Source of the DNA: Anaerosalibacter massiliensis | GTDB taxonomy: Bacteria; Bacillota; Clostridia; Tissierellales; Sporanaerobacteraceae | Assembly (NCBI GenBank): GCA_000751555.1 | Contig: CCEZ01000007.1 | Span: 1 to 64,000 of the forward strand | Length of the DNA: 64,000 bases | Reading direction: 5' to 3' | In this document: piece by piece, positions 7,640-17,701 of the stretch | How positions within the stretch are numbered: the first letter of the stretch is position 1 | How the letters are laid out: the number at the start of each line of letters is the position of its first letter | The notes under the pieces: model-generated | What the model was told of the DNA's origin: nothing | Seen by the model: the letters and a program-made list of their open reading frames with translations, nothing else | Databases searched by the model: none | Position numbers and translations under genes: made by a program

Positions 7640-10600
7640 TTAATTTATAGACTCCAACCTACCATTAACCTTATCAATAACAGCTACTATATCTTTAGCT
7701 ACATCCATCCTATCTTTAAATAAATTTATCACTCCACCATTTTTATTGAATGGATATTGTTGTAGTACTGGTTTTTCTATGCTACCATTTTTAACTATAT
7801 AATCTACTATGCTATTTACAAAATCTATCTGGTCTGAGTTTAGGTTTTCATCTTTTAAAAACTTAGAAAATTCTTTTTCTGCTGCTGCTCTTTCCATTCC
7901 TGTTATACTTGCAACTAATTTTAGTAAAGATTGATCTCCATAGGTTTGTACATATTCTTCTCTACTTCCTATCTCTTTCCAAAGTATTTTCTCAAAATAT
8001 TTAATATCGCTTCTAGTCAATTTTTCATTGTTTTTTAATTTATATATTGGCAAATTATCTTCATATTCTTTTAAATAATGCTCTACTCTTTTTTTATAAT
8101 TTCCTAAGTCATTGACATTATAAATGGCTTCTCCATCTTTTACTTCAACTATTTCATCTTTAAAATCAGTATAATATATTTTTCTATTTTCTTTATCAAT
8201 CAACTTAATTAAATCTCTTAAAGCCTTTCTGACTAATTCATAGTCAAATATATTAGCTTCTTCCCAAAACTCTTCTGTTTGGATTTTATCTATTATTTCT
8301 TTATTATCCCTTACTTGAGAAATAGTTCCTTTAGTTTCTAATTTCTCTGCAGTACTTATTACCCTACCTTTAGGTCTATTCATTGGCCTTTTTTCTAAAT
8401 ATGCAAATTCAATAGTATACATTAAATAATCAAATCTTTTAGCTAATTCATCTTCATCTGTAGGAGTTATTAATGGAGATATCTCTTCTTTTAAAGTTAA
8501 GGCATCTTTTTCACTTAAAGTTTCAAAGGATTCCTTATCAGAATACTTATTTATTAAATGAATTCTCATATTTGCATTAAATCTATCTCTATTTATATTA
8601 GATATATCTTTTAATACATTATCTATTAATTCATTCCTATATCCTATTAGATCTGATTCTTGATAGTCTAAATGTTCTAAGGCCTTTATTATATCTATTT
8701 TTATATTGAATATGTTTTCTGTCAAAGACCTTTGAATATTACCTTCCATTCCTTTTTTATTAATCTCAAAAAACTCAAAGTTTTTATAGTAATCAAATAT
8801 TAAAAATCCATCTTTATCAAGTCCTGGACCAAATAAATCCTCACAAAGTCTAGTTCCCCTACCTATCATTTGCCAAAATTTTGCTTTAGATCTTACTTTC
8901 TTAAAGAATACTAGATTCACTAATTCTGGTACATCTATACCCGTATCTAACATATCTACTGAAACTGCTATTTGTGGATAAGAGTCTTTGTCTTTAAAAT
9001 TGTCTATTAAATTATCTACATAATTTATATTATGATATATAGCTTGTGCAAAATGTCCTTTGTATTCTGGATATAGTGCATCAAATCTTTCTACTATGAA
9101 GTCTGCATGTTTTTGATTGGCTGCAAATATAATAGTCTTACCTAATTTGTCTCCACCTTCAACCTTAATACCTTTTTCCATAAGTTCTTGAATAACTATA
9201 TCTACAGTATCCTTATTAAATAAAGATCTATTTAATTCTTCACTAGATATATCCTCGAAATCATCAAAGGTCATTTCAAATTGTTCTTTTTCTTCTTCTG
9301 ATAAATCACTATATTTAATTCCATCTCTCATAAGTTTCAAATCATAGACTTTAGGTTGTCCATAATCTACTAAATATCCATCCTTTATAGCTTCTTCTAA
9401 TTCATAAGCAAAGGTAGGATTATTATCTTCTAATTCAAATACTCTATAGGTATTTCTATCTATTTCATCTACAGGTGTTGCTGTAAGTCCTAATAAATTA
9501 GCATCAAAATAATCAAATATATCTTGATATTTTTTATAAATACTTCTATGGCTTTCATCTATGATTATTAAATCAAAATGTCCATTAGTAAACATTTTCT
9601 TCCCATCTTCACTTTTAACTTCATCAATAGCATTCATCATAGTTGGATAAGTAGAAAATATCATTCTACTATTTATATCATCTTTATTATTAAGTAAATT
9701 GCAAAGAGATAAAGATGGCAAATACTCATTAAAACTTTGTTTAGCCTGTTTTACCAAAGCTGTTCTATCAGCCAAAAATAATATGTTTTTAACCCAATTC
9801 CTTCTTATTAGAATATCTACTATAGAAGCTGCTGTCCTAGTCTTTCCACTACCTGTAGCCATCACAAGTAAAGCTTTCCTATGTCCTTGTTCATAAGCTT
9901 CTAAAACTCTAGTTATGGCTTCTTTTTGATATGGCCTATTGGTTATTTCATCTTTTATATCAGGGTTCTTTAATGACTTTTTATTTTTCTTTTTAAAATT
10001 AAGGGATTCCAAATCTTTTTTACTATAAATTCCTGCGATTTTTCTTTCAGGATAATCCGTATCATCCCAGATATAATAATCTATCCCATTAGTGTAGAAG
10101 ATTATAGGTCTTGTACCTGTTTCTATTTCCAATGCTTCTGCATACATCTTAGCTTGTACTTTACCAATCCTTGGGCTAACACTAGTCTTTTTAGCTTCAA
10201 TTATTGCCAATGGATCTCCATCATCCCCATATAATACATAGTCAACAAAACCTATTCCAGAAGAATTGTCCATATGTTTAACTTCTACTTCTTCTAAACA
10301 ATCAGAACCTATTTTCCAACCATTTAACTCTAAATTAAGGTCAATATACATTTTTCTAGTTTCAAATTCTGATATTTCATCTACTTTATAAGTTCTATTC
10401 TTTTGATTTTCTCTTCTCTTAGCTTCATTTTCTTTTCTAAGTCTTTTATTTTCTTCAACTATCTCTTCTAATTTCCTATCTTTTTGGCTTAATATCTCAA
10501 ATAATTCTTCTTTCTCTTGAGCTGTCTTTTTAAATCTATTGTTATCTCCTAATAAGTTTTCATCAAATTCTCTTTCTTGAAATTCTTCAGAATAACAATA

Positions 10601-10969
10601 GTCTATCCAAGATGTAAAGGTAAATAAATTCCTTAGAGATAAAACTGCCTCTTCCCGCCTTACAGCCAAGGTTGTATGAACTGCTTTATTGCCTAATTTA
10701 TGTATATAAGAAAGCAAATCTATCATTTCTGGCTCTACTAAAGATTTAAATTCATAATTATATATTAAAGAAGCTAAATTGTCCTGATAGGGAACTTTTA
10801 ATTCCCCATCATTAGCATAAACCCATTTAACTGCTAATTCTAAGGCTCTTCTTGCAAATGTAGCCGTAGCAGAATAGGATACATTCATAAGTCTTTCAGC
10901 TTCAATGCAAGCATCTACAAATTTATCATATTTCTTTTCTTTTTTAAGATATTCAAAATTAGAAACCAC
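7640..10969 (-). CDS. hsdR: Type I restriction enzyme, endonuclease/translocase subunit HsdR (with N-terminal DUF4145)
   Basis: Restriction and DNA-translocating subunit (1109 aa). The N-terminal about 130 residues (YSATATFARRALELAVKWVY, then LGNKAVHT) look like DUF4145. A coiled coil follows near 150-190, then the PD-(D/E)xK nuclease core GFVDYVLYGDDGDPLAIIEA followed by KK. Next is an SF2 motor with Walker A ATGSGKT near residue 370, DESH box near 470, GLTATP, and the QMIGRGTR motif VI. A C-terminal helical region follows. GTG start at 10969 after GGAGGTG. It is last in hsdM-hsdS-hsdR, 15 bp after hsdS. All key motifs are present, so it appears functional. EcoEI-like (type IB) architecture is inferred. 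Confidence 0.94.
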   Translation of the reverse strand: MVSNFEYLKKEKKYDKFVDACIEAERLMNVSYSATATFARRALELAVKWVYANDGELKVPYQDNLASLIYNYEFKSLVEPEMIDLLSYIHKLGNKAVHTTLAVRREEAVLSLRNLFTFTSWIDYCYSEEFQEREFDENLLGDNNRFKKTAQEKEELFEILSQKDRKLEEIVEENKRLRKENEAKRRENQKNRTYKVDEISEFETRKMYIDLNLELNGWKIGSDCLEEVEVKHMDNSSGIGFVDYVLYGDDGDPLAIIEAKKTSVSPRIGKVQAKMYAEALEIETGTRPIIFYTNGIDYYIWDDTDYPERKIAGIYSKKDLESLNFKKKNKKSLKNPDIKDEITNRPYQKEAITRVLEAYEQGHRKALLVMATGSGKTRTAASIVDILIRRNWVKNILFLADRTALVKQAKQSFNEYLPSLSLCNLLNNKDDINSRMIFSTYPTMMNAIDEVKSEDGKKMFTNGHFDLIIIDESHRSIYKKYQDIFDYFDANLLGLTATPVDEIDRNTYRVFELEDNNPTFAYELEEAIKDGYLVDYGQPKVYDLKLMRDGIKYSDLSEEEKEQFEMTFDDFEDISSEELNRSLFNKDTVDIVIQELMEKGIKVEGGDKLGKTIIFAANQKHADFIVERFDALYPEYKGHFAQAIYHNINYVDNLIDNFKDKDSYPQIAVSVDMLDTGIDVPELVNLVFFKKVRSKAKFWQMIGRGTRLCEDLFGPGLDKDGFLIFDYYKNFEFFEINKKGMEGNIQRSLTENIFNIKIDIIKALEHLDYQESDLIGYRNELIDNVLKDISNINRDRFNANMRIHLINKYSDKESFETLSEKDALTLKEEISPLITPTDEDELAKRFDYLMYTIEFAYLEKRPMNRPKGRVISTAEKLETKGTISQVRDNKEIIDKIQTEEFWEEANIFDYELVRKALRDLIKLIDKENRKIYYTDFKDEIVEVKDGEAIYNVNDLGNYKKRVEHYLKEYEDNLPIYKLKNNEKLTRSDIKYFEKILWKEIGSREEYVQTYGDQSLLKLVASITGMERAAAEKEFSKFLKDENLNSDQIDFVNSIVDYIVKNGSIEKPVLQQYPFNKNGGVINLFKDRMDVAKDIVAVIDKVNGRLESIN

Positions 10970-10984
10970 AGTTTCACCTCCAGA

Positions 10985-12076
10985 TTAAAATAACTCTCCT
11001 TTGAAAGCTCTTTGCATTAAACTGTTGTAGTTATCTTCCATTAGTTTAAGTGATTTTTCTAATAGTTCTTTTTGTTTTTCTATGACTTGTACTTTTTCTG
11101 CGAATTCGTTTTGTAGTGGTAGTGGGGGGAGTAATAATGGTATATTTTCACACTTTGTTTTGTTTATATACTTAACTGTTGTGCTATTAGCAACTCTATC
11201 TAAGTAATCAATTCGTTTAGGAATATAATGTTTCAAGTACCTGTTATTTAAATTTTCACTACATTCAAATGCATGAATTTGTTGATTTATAACTAATTCA
11301 ATACCATTTATAGAAGTTATACCTAAATTTCCAACACAACTCATTAAAACACAACCTATGGGAACAACCTTTCTATTCACTTCTAAGATTTCTTCCATCG
11401 TTAAGCCCAGTCTTTCTTTTGATGCTAATGTATATCCATTCTGCTCTAAGTCATTTATAGTTATCCAAGGAATATTACCCGTAAAACTTTTAGGCTTATC
11501 CCTCGCAGGTACAATACATACAGATTCCTCTTTTAACTTCTTAACTTCCCATCTCTTATCATTCTTAACTGGATCTCCAAACATATCATAGAATATAGAT
11601 TCTATTAAATCATCTAAAAGTTTTATCTGCTTTTTTCTATTGTCTATTAATCTTTGTGCTTCATCTAATACTTCTACTATTTGTTTTTGTATCTCCATTG
11701 GTGGAACTGGGATTTTTGCTCCTGTTAAATGTCCTAATTTTATATACTTTATAACTCCACCTATAGATAAATCTCTTAGTTTATCCATATAGACATTCAT
11801 AAAATAGAATAGATACATAGTATTTAGCCTATCTGTATTTTTTGATTCAATTATATAAGTCCTCTGATAGGCATTAAATTTGCCATTATAATACTTTACA
11901 TTTAAGTTTCCATTACCCGCTACTAATATACATTCTTTATCATATTCATACTCATCTATATAAGAAATTTCGTCAGCACATGTGAAAAATGGATATTTTC
12001 CATTCTCTACAGCAGCATTTGCATTTAATTTTCCTGTTTGAATTTCTGCCAATTCCCCTAACTCTATCCATTCCAT
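10985..12076 (-). CDS. hsdS: Type I restriction enzyme, specificity subunit HsdS
   Basis: DNA-recognition subunit of the RM complex. It has two target-recognition domains (from residue 1 and from about 175), each followed by a helical conserved region (IPVPPMEIQKQIVEVLDEAQ and LPPLPLQNEFAEKVQVIEKQ). 363 aa is slightly short but complete, ending NSLMQRAFKGELF as usual. It starts 1 bp after hsdM ends, so translation is coupled. The recognition sequence cannot be predicted. No inverted second hsdS or invertase that would suggest phase variation was seen. Confidence 0.93.
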   Translation of the reverse strand: MEWIELGELAEIQTGKLNANAAVENGKYPFFTCADEISYIDEYEYDKECILVAGNGNLNVKYYNGKFNAYQRTYIIESKNTDRLNTMYLFYFMNVYMDKLRDLSIGGVIKYIKLGHLTGAKIPVPPMEIQKQIVEVLDEAQRLIDNRKKQIKLLDDLIESIFYDMFGDPVKNDKRWEVKKLKEESVCIVPARDKPKSFTGNIPWITINDLEQNGYTLASKERLGLTMEEILEVNRKVVPIGCVLMSCVGNLGITSINGIELVINQQIHAFECSENLNNRYLKHYIPKRIDYLDRVANSTTVKYINKTKCENIPLLLPPLPLQNEFAEKVQVIEKQKELLEKSLKLMEDNYNSLMQRAFKGELF

Positions 12077-12077
12077 T

Positions 12078-13529
12078 CTACTTCACCAACTTCTCTATCT
12101 TATCTAATCCAGCATATATTTCTTCTTCTAATTCCCTCACATATCCCATTATCTTTTCTGGTTCATCATATTCTACTTCTTCATATACTATTTCTTTATA
12201 TCTATTTATGGATAAATCATAGTTATTTTCTGCTATCTCTTCTTTGGGTACTAAGAAAGATTTTTCTGTTCTTTCTCTTTCCTTTTCACTTTCTATGTTA
12301 TGATATCTCTCTATAATATCTTCTATATCGCTATCTTCTATCTTCTCTCTCTTATCATCTAAGCTATAGCCATCTGCTTCCATATCATAGAACCATACAT
12401 TATCTGTTCCACCTATACCTGTCTTTGTAAATATAAGTATGGCTGTACTTACTCCGGCATAGGGTTTAAATACTCCACTTGGCATGGATATAACTGCTTC
12501 TAATTTATTCTTTTCCACTATTTCTTCTCTTATAGATTTGTGTGCTTTTGTACTTCCGAACAGTACTCCATCTGGAACTATAACTGCACATCTACCACCA
12601 TTTTTAAGTATTCTAAGCATTAGTGATAAGAATAGTATTTCTGTTCTTTTAGTATCGGATATTCTAAGTAAATCATCTGCCACTGATTCTTCATCTAACG
12701 AGCCTTTAAATGGTGGATTGGCTAATACTAATGTATATTTCTCTCTATCTGTATTTCTTTTAGAAAGTGAATCTCTATATTCTATCTGTGGGTTTTCCAC
12801 ATCATGTAAAAGCATATTCATAGTACCAATTCTAAGCATTGTACTATCCATATCATTACCATTGAACATAGTATTATTGTAATGGTATTTTAATTCTTCT
12901 GAATTAAATAGATCCCCATGATTAGCTTTTAGATATTCACTAGCCCCTATTAAAAATCCTGATGTACCACAGGCAGGGTCTATTATTATATCTGATGGTG
13001 TCGGTTTCACTAGATCTACCATCATTTTGATTATATGTCTAGGTGTTCTAAACTGACCATTGGTTCCTGATGTAGAAAGTTTAGATAATAGATATTCATA
13101 AAGATCTCCCTTTATATCTCCTTCTAGTTCCAATTCATCTATTCCATTTACTATCTTTTGTAGCATTAAAGGCGTTGGAATTTGAAACATAGCATCCCCC
13201 ATATATTTTGAAAAGGATGAACTAGAATCTCCATTTAATTTTTTTATAAATGGAAAAACTTTATTTGCTACAGTATCATACATTCTTTCAGCGTCAAATT
13301 CCTTGAAATTATGCCATCTTAAATCTTCATGTTCCTTATCAAATATATTTTTTGGTTCTACCCCTAATAAATTTGCTTCTTTTTCACTTTGCACTTGCTT
13401 ATCATCTAATGATTTTATAAATATTAAATATGTAAATTGTTCTATTACTGTTAATGGATTGGTAACCCCTCCTGTCCAGAAAGTTTCCCAAATCCTATCT
13501 ACTTTATTTTTAATTTCTCCTGTTAGCAT
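12078..13529 (-). CDS. hsdM: Type I restriction enzyme, methyltransferase subunit HsdM
   Basis: N6-adenine DNA methyltransferase subunit, SAM-dependent. The N-terminal HsdM_N helical domain starts MLTGEIKNKVDRIWETFW. SAM motif I is DPACGTSGFL near residue 183, and catalytic motif IV is NPPF near 271. The C-terminal region is coiled. 483 aa is normal. ATG at 13529 follows AGGAGG. First gene of the operon; a strong terminator lies upstream of it. All catalytic motifs present. Confidence 0.95.
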   Translation of the reverse strand: MLTGEIKNKVDRIWETFWTGGVTNPLTVIEQFTYLIFIKSLDDKQVQSEKEANLLGVEPKNIFDKEHEDLRWHNFKEFDAERMYDTVANKVFPFIKKLNGDSSSSFSKYMGDAMFQIPTPLMLQKIVNGIDELELEGDIKGDLYEYLLSKLSTSGTNGQFRTPRHIIKMMVDLVKPTPSDIIIDPACGTSGFLIGASEYLKANHGDLFNSEELKYHYNNTMFNGNDMDSTMLRIGTMNMLLHDVENPQIEYRDSLSKRNTDREKYTLVLANPPFKGSLDEESVADDLLRISDTKRTEILFLSLMLRILKNGGRCAVIVPDGVLFGSTKAHKSIREEIVEKNKLEAVISMPSGVFKPYAGVSTAILIFTKTGIGGTDNVWFYDMEADGYSLDDKREKIEDSDIEDIIERYHNIESEKERERTEKSFLVPKEEIAENNYDLSINRYKEIVYEEVEYDEPEKIMGYVRELEEEIYAGLDKIEKLVK

Positions 13530-13606
13530 TTTTACCTCCTATAGTACACTAAAATAATATATTAAGCCATTTTATCTTATATTATATCAAATTGCCATGT
13601 ATTTAG

Positions 13607-13654
13607 AAAATAAAAAATGACTAACTATTATAATAGCTAATCATTTTTTATTTT
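13607..13654. terminator. Bidirectional terminator upstream of hsdM
   Basis: Inverted repeat AAAATAAAAAATGA (13607-13620) / TCATTTTTTATTTT (13641-13654) with a further complementary inner loop. Separates the hsd operon from the remnant region to its right. Confidence 0.65.
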
Positions 13655-13754
13655 CTATTTTTTTAGATTAACACATAGATTTCAAATGTGTACTATATGA
13701 AAAATCCTAAAACTACAAAGTTCCATGATATTTATGCATTTATATGGCTGATGT

Positions 13755-13868
13755 TTATAACCCACAATCTAATAATCTGATTTTAAAAAAAGGAATTAAA
13801 GCAATAAAGTATAAAATCATTATAATAGTAAAAATGAAATTCCCAGTTGATTCTTTTATATAAATCAT
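13755..13868 (-). pseudogene. Truncated paralog of the 67-aa membrane protein at 30463
   Basis: Reads MIYIKESTGNFIFTIIMILY then FIALIPFF, nearly identical to MIHIKESTENFIFTIIMILN then FIALSPFF of the gene at 30463, including the upstream CTAAAGGAG. After 28 shared residues it ends in an unrelated tail (KIRLLDCGL). The second helix of the intact protein is missing. It may still give a 37-aa peptide but looks like a decayed copy. Confidence 0.7.
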
Positions 13869-14132
13869 CTCCTTTAGATATTTTTATTCCTAACTCAACT
13901 AACCCTTCTTAAGTATAATTAACTTTATATTGTCAGAAATAAAAGTAAAGTGCAGATATCTTTCAAATTTTCTAAGACAAGACTGTATCTCATCTCATTT
14001 AATTATCCTATTTTTAGTATATCGCAATATTATAAATATATTGTTTTAACTTCTGCTAATATTTTTTTAAACATTTATGATATAATTCTTATTAGAAAAT
14101 TTAGTACATAATCATAGGAGGTATTTATAATA

Positions 14133-15287
14133 TTGAAAAATCAATCGACAAAGAAAATATTGAAAATTATAGGTAGTGCATTTTTAGGAGCAGTTGGTGG
14201 TTTTGGATTTATGATGCTTATTGATAATATTTCCAAGGATATGAACTTAAATGTATTTCCTATACTAGCAATAATAATATTAACTTTTTATATCTCTATT
14301 GCATTACATGAATTAGGACATTTTTTTGCTTTTATTTTTAATAAAATACAGATGAGAATGCTTAACATATCTATATTCTCTTTTATATTTGACGGAGAAA
14401 AATGGAGATTGAAATTAAATCGTAATAATATTGGAGTTGGCGGCATAGCAATTCCAAATTTAACTGTAGTTTCTAATGAAAAAGAATTTAAAGAAACACA
14501 AGAAGGTTATGCAAATGCCATACTTGCTGCTCCAATAGTTACCTTATTTCTTGCATTAGTAGGCATTTTGGTGATTTTCATTGGATTTTTAAAATATAAT
14601 AAAAATCATCCATATTTATTAATAACAGGTGGGACTTTATTGTTAATCAATATATTATTATTTTTCAGTTGTTTTATAAAATCTGAAAATGCATATGGAG
14701 ATTTAAGAGCTTATTCCTTTTATAAAAATGATGATTTTTTTGCTGCATTAATGATATATCAATATTCCATGTTCTCAATAGATTATAAAAATACACGTGT
14801 AAATAATAGATGTTTGAGAGAAATTCTTTTAAAGAGCTTTGAAAAAAGAGCAAATGATAAAAAGACAGATTTATTTACAATTTCCTGTGCTACTACATTT
14901 ATTGATGAATATCTTATTGGTATAATGGATGAATTGCCAAAATCAATAATAGATTATATACATTATTATTATGAAAACAAAAATCAGATTATAAAAGAAC
15001 AAAAAACAGAGCAACATAGATTATTATTATTACATATAGCCTATTATTTTGAAAAAGAAGGAGAACATAAGAAAGCGGTAGATATCTATGATAATTACAT
15101 TAAAACATTATCCAAATCTCCTGTATTTGATTATTGGAAAATTCAAGGGGAACAGATTATTTTTAAAAAAGATCGTTCTAAATATTTACTAAATAAAAAG
15201 AATATTAAACCGAATTCAACCTATAGTCTATTTAAACAATTTGATGGTTTTTATCATGATGAATTGATATTGAATCAGAGATTATAG
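14133..15287 (+). CDS. M50-like (site-2-protease type) membrane metalloprotease
   Basis: 384 aa. N-terminal membrane segments (about residues 9-60) contain the zinc motif HELGH near residue 57 (IALHELGHFFAFIF), then a Gly-rich region GVGGIAIPNL, further membrane helices near 130-185, and a soluble helical C-terminal domain of about 180 residues (TPR-like, EKEGEHKKAVDIYDNYIKTL). TTG start with AGGAGG 11 nt upstream; no ATG fits. M50-type proteases of this layout are often found in peptide or bacteriocin loci. A broken copy of its 5' end is at 1892, and a broken copy of a bacteriocin-partner gene lies just upstream (13755), suggesting the same system. The third metal ligand of M50 (NPDG-type) is not evident. 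Confidence 0.75.
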   Translation: MKNQSTKKILKIIGSAFLGAVGGFGFMMLIDNISKDMNLNVFPILAIIILTFYISIALHELGHFFAFIFNKIQMRMLNISIFSFIFDGEKWRLKLNRNNIGVGGIAIPNLTVVSNEKEFKETQEGYANAILAAPIVTLFLALVGILVIFIGFLKYNKNHPYLLITGGTLLLINILLFFSCFIKSENAYGDLRAYSFYKNDDFFAALMIYQYSMFSIDYKNTRVNNRCLREILLKSFEKRANDKKTDLFTISCATTFIDEYLIGIMDELPKSIIDYIHYYYENKNQIIKEQKTEQHRLLLLHIAYYFEKEGEHKKAVDIYDNYIKTLSKSPVFDYWKIQGEQIIFKKDRSKYLLNKKNIKPNSTYSLFKQFDGFYHDELILNQRL

Positions 15288-15405
15288 AAAATAAAGGTAA
15301 GGTCATTATTTCAATACAATGATATGAAAAAATACTTGGATATGTCCTATAAAATAAATATTGAAAGCTTAAGACAATAAGTGAAATCTGATGATAGTAA
15401 AGAAT

Positions 15406-15452
15406 AAAAAAACCCTAGCTACTATAAGTTACCTAGTAGCTAGGGTTTTTTT
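15406..15452. terminator. Strong bidirectional terminator
   Basis: 12-bp stem CCCTAGCTACTA (15413-15424) / TAGTAGCTAGGG (15434-15445) with A-run before and T-run after. Lies between the convergent protease gene (plus) and subtilase gene (minus). Confidence 0.85.
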
Positions 15453-15483
15453 ATTTAAAAAGTATTTAAAATTAACATTAATT

Positions 15484-16812
15484 TTAATGGCCTGATACAG
15501 CTTCTAATGCTTTGTATGCATCTACAATACCTGATCCATATTCATATTGATCACCTGCATAATTAGCAGTATTCTTTATAATTTCCTTAGCTTTGCTTGC
15601 AGATATATTTCTATTTACAGACTTAATCAAACCTGCAACTCCTGCTACATGTGGAGTCGCCATTGAAGTTCCAGACATATACATATATTTATTATTTAAA
15701 AAAGTACTATATATATCTACTCCAGGTGCCATTACTCCTACACCGCCTTCTCCATAATTAGAAAAACTGGCTCTTCTACCACTAGAATCAACTGCTCCTA
15801 CTGAAAGAACACTGTCATATCTAGCTGGATAGCCAATTTGACTCATAGAATCATTTCCTGTTGCAGCTACAACAATTACTCCTCTTGACTCTGCAGTTCT
15901 ACAAGCATTGTCCATCCCTTCACTATAGTTCCATCCTCTTATAGACATATTAACAACATCTACGTCTTCATTTGTAGCATGTATTAATCCCTGCATTATA
16001 TTATAAGTAGATCCTGAACCATTATCTCCTAAAACTTTTACTGGTACCAAAGTTGCTTCTTGCATTACACCTGATATTTCACCATAGCTTGCTATAGTAC
16101 CTGCTACATGTGTTCCATGACCTTGTCTATCCATAAAATCAGAGGTATCATTTGAAGTAAAGTTTTTACCTAGGGATTTATTTACATAATTTTTTAAGTT
16201 TTTATGATTATAGTCTATTCCTGTGTCAAGAACTGCCATTTTTACATTCCTATTACCTGATGAAATTTCCCAAGCTTTAGGAATATTAATCATTTCATAA
16301 TGCCAAGCTTGATCTTCATGTATTTTTTCGGTTCTTATACTTCTAAAATCTTGCAAGCTGTCTATTTGTCCATCCATTTTGACTACATAATTAGGTTCAA
16401 TTAATTTAACTTTCAATCCTTTTTCTGTAAGTTTGTCTTCTAATCTCTGTATTACCTTTTCAATACTTTCCCCAGTATCTTCATATTTAACTAAATATAT
16501 ATACCCTACTTCCTCTATTACTTCAGATATAAAATCATTATTTTTACTACTAATCGTAACTTCTCCATCAAATACAGACGACAATAAAGAATCTTTAACT
16601 TCGAAACCTGTTTCATTTAAGGTATCTGTGTGTTTTTCTACCTGATTATCAAAGCTTTGTATTGAATATTTACCAACAGGTTTTTCTATAGACACAATCA
16701 GTTCACCTTCTACTACTTTTGAATCCTTCATTGAAAATTTGTCAGCTGATACTGATGTAGATAAAGTCGTCAATACAACTACAATCATAAACAAACTTAA
16801 AAATTTTTTCAT
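15484..16812 (-). CDS. Secreted subtilisin-like serine protease (S8)
   Basis: Secreted endoprotease, about 442 aa. Start chosen at ATG 16812 (MKKFLSLFMIVV), 7 nt after GGGGGGA; the longer frame to 16857 lacks a ribosome site. It has a signal peptide to about residue 24 (STSVSA), a long propeptide (inhibitor I9-like, to about residue 160), then the S8 domain: Asp in AVLDTGID, His in GHGTHVAG, Asn in AATGND, Ser in SGTSMATPHVAG. The full catalytic set is present. Monocistronic, with a strong terminator downstream. It is unlike the cytoplasmic subtilase at 21617, which lacks a signal peptide. Confidence 0.93.
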   Translation of the reverse strand: MKKFLSLFMIVVVLTTLSTSVSADKFSMKDSKVVEGELIVSIEKPVGKYSIQSFDNQVEKHTDTLNETGFEVKDSLLSSVFDGEVTISSKNNDFISEVIEEVGYIYLVKYEDTGESIEKVIQRLEDKLTEKGLKVKLIEPNYVVKMDGQIDSLQDFRSIRTEKIHEDQAWHYEMINIPKAWEISSGNRNVKMAVLDTGIDYNHKNLKNYVNKSLGKNFTSNDTSDFMDRQGHGTHVAGTIASYGEISGVMQEATLVPVKVLGDNGSGSTYNIMQGLIHATNEDVDVVNMSIRGWNYSEGMDNACRTAESRGVIVVAATGNDSMSQIGYPARYDSVLSVGAVDSSGRRASFSNYGEGGVGVMAPGVDIYSTFLNNKYMYMSGTSMATPHVAGVAGLIKSVNRNISASKAKEIIKNTANYAGDQYEYGSGIVDAYKALEAVSGH

Positions 16813-17701
16813 TTTATTATCCCCCCATTTTTTTACTATTGTTAATTTTAAAAACAAATCTCTATCCCTTAAGATTTAAAATCTAATATATTTCATACAA
16901 GCATTATATAGTTTTAAAAATTAATAAAACAACGGTATCACCCCTCTCATATTAAAATAATACTTCTTTAAATATTATATATGTTGTATTATACTATTTA
17001 TTCTATTAAATTCCATATATTTTTAAATCTTTTTTATAAAAATTAATTTTTTATAAACCTTCAATACTAATCTATAATCTTTAAAATAGCATAGTCCCTA
17101 AAAAAACAAATAATAGATATAACCAAAAATAAATAAAAATGTCTATTTATTTTTGTATATAGAGCAGTAGATTGTTTATAAAATATTTTATATTGATAAT
17201 ATCTTCGACTTCTGCAGATAATGGCATCTTAATAGAATTTTCAGAAATGTATCTTTTCCCATCTGCAAAGTATTCAAAAGTAGCTAGTTATAAAGTTTGC
17301 TCATTTGTTTTTATTTATATAAAATGAAATACAAAAAGATATAGTAAATACTATAAGTGAAATCATTACAGAAGATAATATGAAAAAAGATAATTTGTCT
17401 GTATTTTTTTAAATATCTACTATAATAAATTTATATATTGAACTTATTTCTTTATAAATATGGCCATTGCTTTTTTTAATATTTCATTTTCCTCCTCTAT
17501 CCTAGCTATCTTTTTTAACAAAGTTTTCTTTCTTCTTCAGTCATTAGAGATAATCTCCCTAAATATCTAGTGCTTAAAGGTATTATTTTATAGAAGTTAT
17601 TAGTTTAAAATGTGAGATGAATTTGGTGCTTACATTTAAATAGCCTTTAGAATTATTGATTTTATTGTTATTATACTATCTTCCTTGTCTCTTTTAGAAC
17701 T
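16813..17701. other. Degenerate stretch with several coding remnants
   Basis: No intact gene. It holds a minus-strand remnant 17147-17284 (ATFEYFADGKRYISENSIKM then PLSAEVEDIINIKYF, ending LLLYIQK and stop), a plus-strand remnant 17326-17412 (EIQKDIVNTISEIITEDNMK then KDNLSVFF and stop), and an IS3 orfA fragment (17444-17580). All lack starts. Families of the first two are not recognised. The stretch marks the left edge of the peptide-modification island. Confidence 0.5.
17444..17580 (-). mobile_element. IS3-family transposase orfA remnant
   Basis: The end of an IS3 OrfA is readable in two frames: RYLGRLSLMTEEERKL, a frameshift, then KIARIEEENEILKKAMAIFI followed by KK and stop. The EEENEILKKAMAIF motif is the typical leucine-zipper end of HTH_Tnp_1 OrfA proteins. 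No start, no OrfB beside it and no clear ends, so it is inactive debris. Confidence 0.75.

Noticed and set aside
12484-12882. 132-aa open frame on the plus strand inside hsdM
   Set aside because: Antisense to a well-supported gene with full methyltransferase motifs; no ribosome site and Ser-rich composition of a shadow frame.
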